From: a bacterium
Lineage (GTDB): Bacteria > SZUA-79 > Acidulodesulfobacterales > Acidulodesulfobacteraceae
Length of the DNA: 7,496 bases
NCBI GenBank assembly: GCA_021784835.1
Contig: JAJYHI010000120.1
Span: 1 to 7,496 of the forward strand
Reading direction: 5' to 3'
The translations under genes and the position numbers were made by a program. The first letter of the stretch is position 1; each line of letters opens with the position of its first letter. Under the pieces are notes generated by a model. It worked only from the letters and a program-made list of their open reading frames with translations. It did no database searches and was not told where the DNA came from. Shown here in pieces: positions 6,437-7,496 of the stretch.

Positions 6437-7207
6437 TTGCATTTCCTTCCGTTTTTAGAAAATAAAAAATTATCCGATATATCTACCCTCGATATAAAAA
6501 ATTATCAGGCGGAAAGAAAGCTGGAGATATTAAACGACCCTAAAAACGGCGGAAAAAAAGAATCAGAGATAAATTTTCGCTCGATTAATATAGAGAAAGC
6601 AACGTTATCTCATTTTTTTAACTTTTGCATCGAGCATGGCTATATACAAAACAACCCTGCAATAAGGATTAAAAAACTCAACGAACTTAAAAGAATAAAA
6701 ACGCTGGACGATGAAGATATAAAAAAGCTTATCGATAGCGCTCACAATAAGCTGACAAAGGACTTGATATCGTTCCTGATTTATTCAGGCTGCAGGAAAG
6801 GCGAAGCGCTTAACTTAAAATGGGACGACGTTGATTTAAAAAACGACGTAATAACGATAAAGGGAACGAAAACAAAAGATGACAGATATATTCCCATTTC
6901 TAAATTGTTAAAAGAGCTTTTATCCGGCATAGATAAAAAATCGGAATACGTCTTTACCGGTATAAACGGCAAAGTAAAAGATTTTAAGGATTCTTTCAAA
7001 TCCGCCTGCAAGAAAGCAGGACTAAAAGATTTGCGCATCCACGATTTAAGGCACGTATTCGGAAGCAAAATGGTTATGAACGGAACGTCGCTTTATATTA
7101 CAGGGAAACTCCTCGGACATAAAACGACGCAGATGACGAAACGATATAGTCATTTAGTGCCAAGTACGCTGAAAAAAGCGGTTAACGATGTATGGGGCAA
7201 GAAATAG
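6437..7207 (+). CDS. Tyrosine recombinase/integrase, core and catalytic part
   Basis: This is the 3' part of the same integrase, which cuts and rejoins DNA at the attachment site through a 3'-phosphotyrosine. Counted from a TTG at 6437 it has 256 residues, but the frame is already open from 6407, so TTG need not be a true start and no ribosome site precedes it. The start of the piece completes the core-binding domain. The catalytic domain carries Arg120 ('SGCRKGEAL'), a hairpin Lys in '[13 protein letters not shown]', His202 and Arg205 ('IHDLRH'), His228 ('LLGHKT') and nucleophile Tyr237 ('TKRYSHL'). The full catalytic set is kept and no further break is seen, which suggests a recent break or functional recoding. 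The next gene starts 62 bp downstream. Confidence 0.85.
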   Translation: MHFLPFLENKKLSDISTLDIKNYQAERKLEILNDPKNGGKKESEINFRSINIEKATLSHFFNFCIEHGYIQNNPAIRIKKLNELKRIKTLDDEDIKKLIDSAHNKLTKDLISFLIYSGCRKGEALNLKWDDVDLKNDVITIKGTKTKDDRYIPISKLLKELLSGIDKKSEYVFTGINGKVKDFKDSFKSACKKAGLKDLRIHDLRHVFGSKMVMNGTSLYITGKLLGHKTTQMTKRYSHLVPSTLKKAVNDVWGKK

Positions 7208-7269
7208 AACAGATTTTTATAATTTTATTGATAACCTGTCTTAAATTAAAAATTAAGATTGGAGTTATT

Positions 7270-7496
7270 ATGACTGATTCAATCGTTCCTGCAGAATTAA
7301 TCGAACGGAAAATTTATTTAATCCGCAATAAAAAAGTTATGTTCGACAGCGATCTTGCAGAGCTTTACGATGTTGAAACAAAGGTTTTAAACCAGGCGGT
7401 TAAAAGAAATATTGCGCGCTTTCCTGAAGACTTTATGTTTCAGTTAAATAAAGAGGAAGCTTTGGAACTTTCAAGGTCACAATTTGTGACCTTGAA
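7270..7496 (+). CDS. ORF6N-domain DNA-binding protein, phage antirepressor type (5' part)
   Basis: The frame opens at ATG 7270 with GGAG at 7261-7264 and runs off the window after 75 complete codons. The product contains '[19 protein letters not shown]', '[19 protein letters not shown]', '[18 protein letters not shown]' and 'SRSQFVTL', a close match to the ORF6N domain found in phage and mobile-element proteins related to KilA-N/antirepressor regulators. Such proteins are thought to bind DNA, usually with a variable C-terminal domain that is not visible here. It lies 62 bp behind the integrase on the same strand, probably as the first cargo or regulatory gene of the element. A perfect inverted repeat lies within its coding sequence at the window end. 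Confidence 0.88.
   Translation, partial: MTDSIVPAELIERKIYLIRNKKVMFDSDLAELYDVETKVLNQAVKRNIARFPEDFMFQLNKEEALELSRSQFVTL
7470..7496. repeat. Perfect 13-bp inverted repeat with one central base
   Basis: TTCAAGGTCACAA (7470-7482), one T (7483) and its exact reverse complement TTGTGACCTTGAA (7484-7496) form a 27-bp palindrome inside the ORF6N gene, over the codons for SRSQFVTL. It reaches the last base of the window and may extend further. It could be a protein binding site, an mRNA hairpin, or a by-product of a conserved protein motif. Confidence 0.85.

Larger units (their letters stand above)
5989..7496 (+). mobile_element. Left end of a tRNA-Leu-associated integrated element (partial)
   Basis: The order tRNA-Leu(CAA), tyrosine recombinase, phage-type ORF6N gene, all on the plus strand, is the usual left end of a genomic island or prophage remnant. 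Everything to the left is housekeeping-type content. The element runs past the window end, so its size, type and right border are unknown. The split integrase suggests it may no longer excise by itself. Confidence 0.65.

Noticed and set aside
6437..6439. TTG at 6437 as a genuine independent start for a short integrase
   Set aside because: No ribosome site precedes it, and integrase-like sequence continues upstream of it in the same frame back to 6407.

Overview
This is an AT-rich bacterial chromosome segment. Codon choice leans heavily to AAA, ATA and TTT/TTA, and the intergenic stretches are very AT-rich. A secreted (signal-peptide) transglutaminase-like protein and a possible PilN-like inner-membrane protein suggest a Gram-negative cell envelope. 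An AT-rich deltaproteobacterial-type lineage would fit, but nothing here fixes the taxonomy.

Left part (1-5718) looks like ordinary chromosome. A minus-strand gene (123-899) encodes the winged-helix and OB-fold front half of an RNase R-like protein but stops before the catalytic RNB domain. It diverges from a tRNA-Leu(CAG) (1131-1217). Behind the tRNA lies a two-gene unit: a secreted DUF3857/transglutaminase-core protein (1300-3258) overlapping by 8 bp a CobO/BtuR-type corrinoid adenosyltransferase (3251-3838). After a 227-bp AT-rich gap with a plausible promoter comes a well-preserved malate dehydrogenase (4066-4998) with a strong Shine-Dalgarno. It converges on a minus-strand gene for a single-pass membrane protein with loose PilN-like architecture (5128-5718).

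Right part (5930-7496) looks like the left edge of an integrated element. tRNA-Leu(CAA) (5930-6016) is followed 157 bp later, in the same direction, by a tyrosine recombinase. The recombinase is split into an N-terminal arm/core fragment (6174-6431) and a catalytic part with all active-site residues (6437-7207). The break is a one-base frame change at a run of six A. Its promoter region carries nested inverted repeats. Next comes the start of an ORF6N-domain (phage antirepressor-type) gene (7270 to window end) with a perfect 13-bp inverted repeat inside its coding sequence. The rest of the element and its far attachment site lie beyond the window.

I do not see a clear new defence or biosynthetic system. 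The points most worth a second look are the RNase R-like protein lacking its nuclease domain, the split but otherwise intact integrase, the palindrome in the ORF6N gene and the inverted repeats over the integrase promoter.
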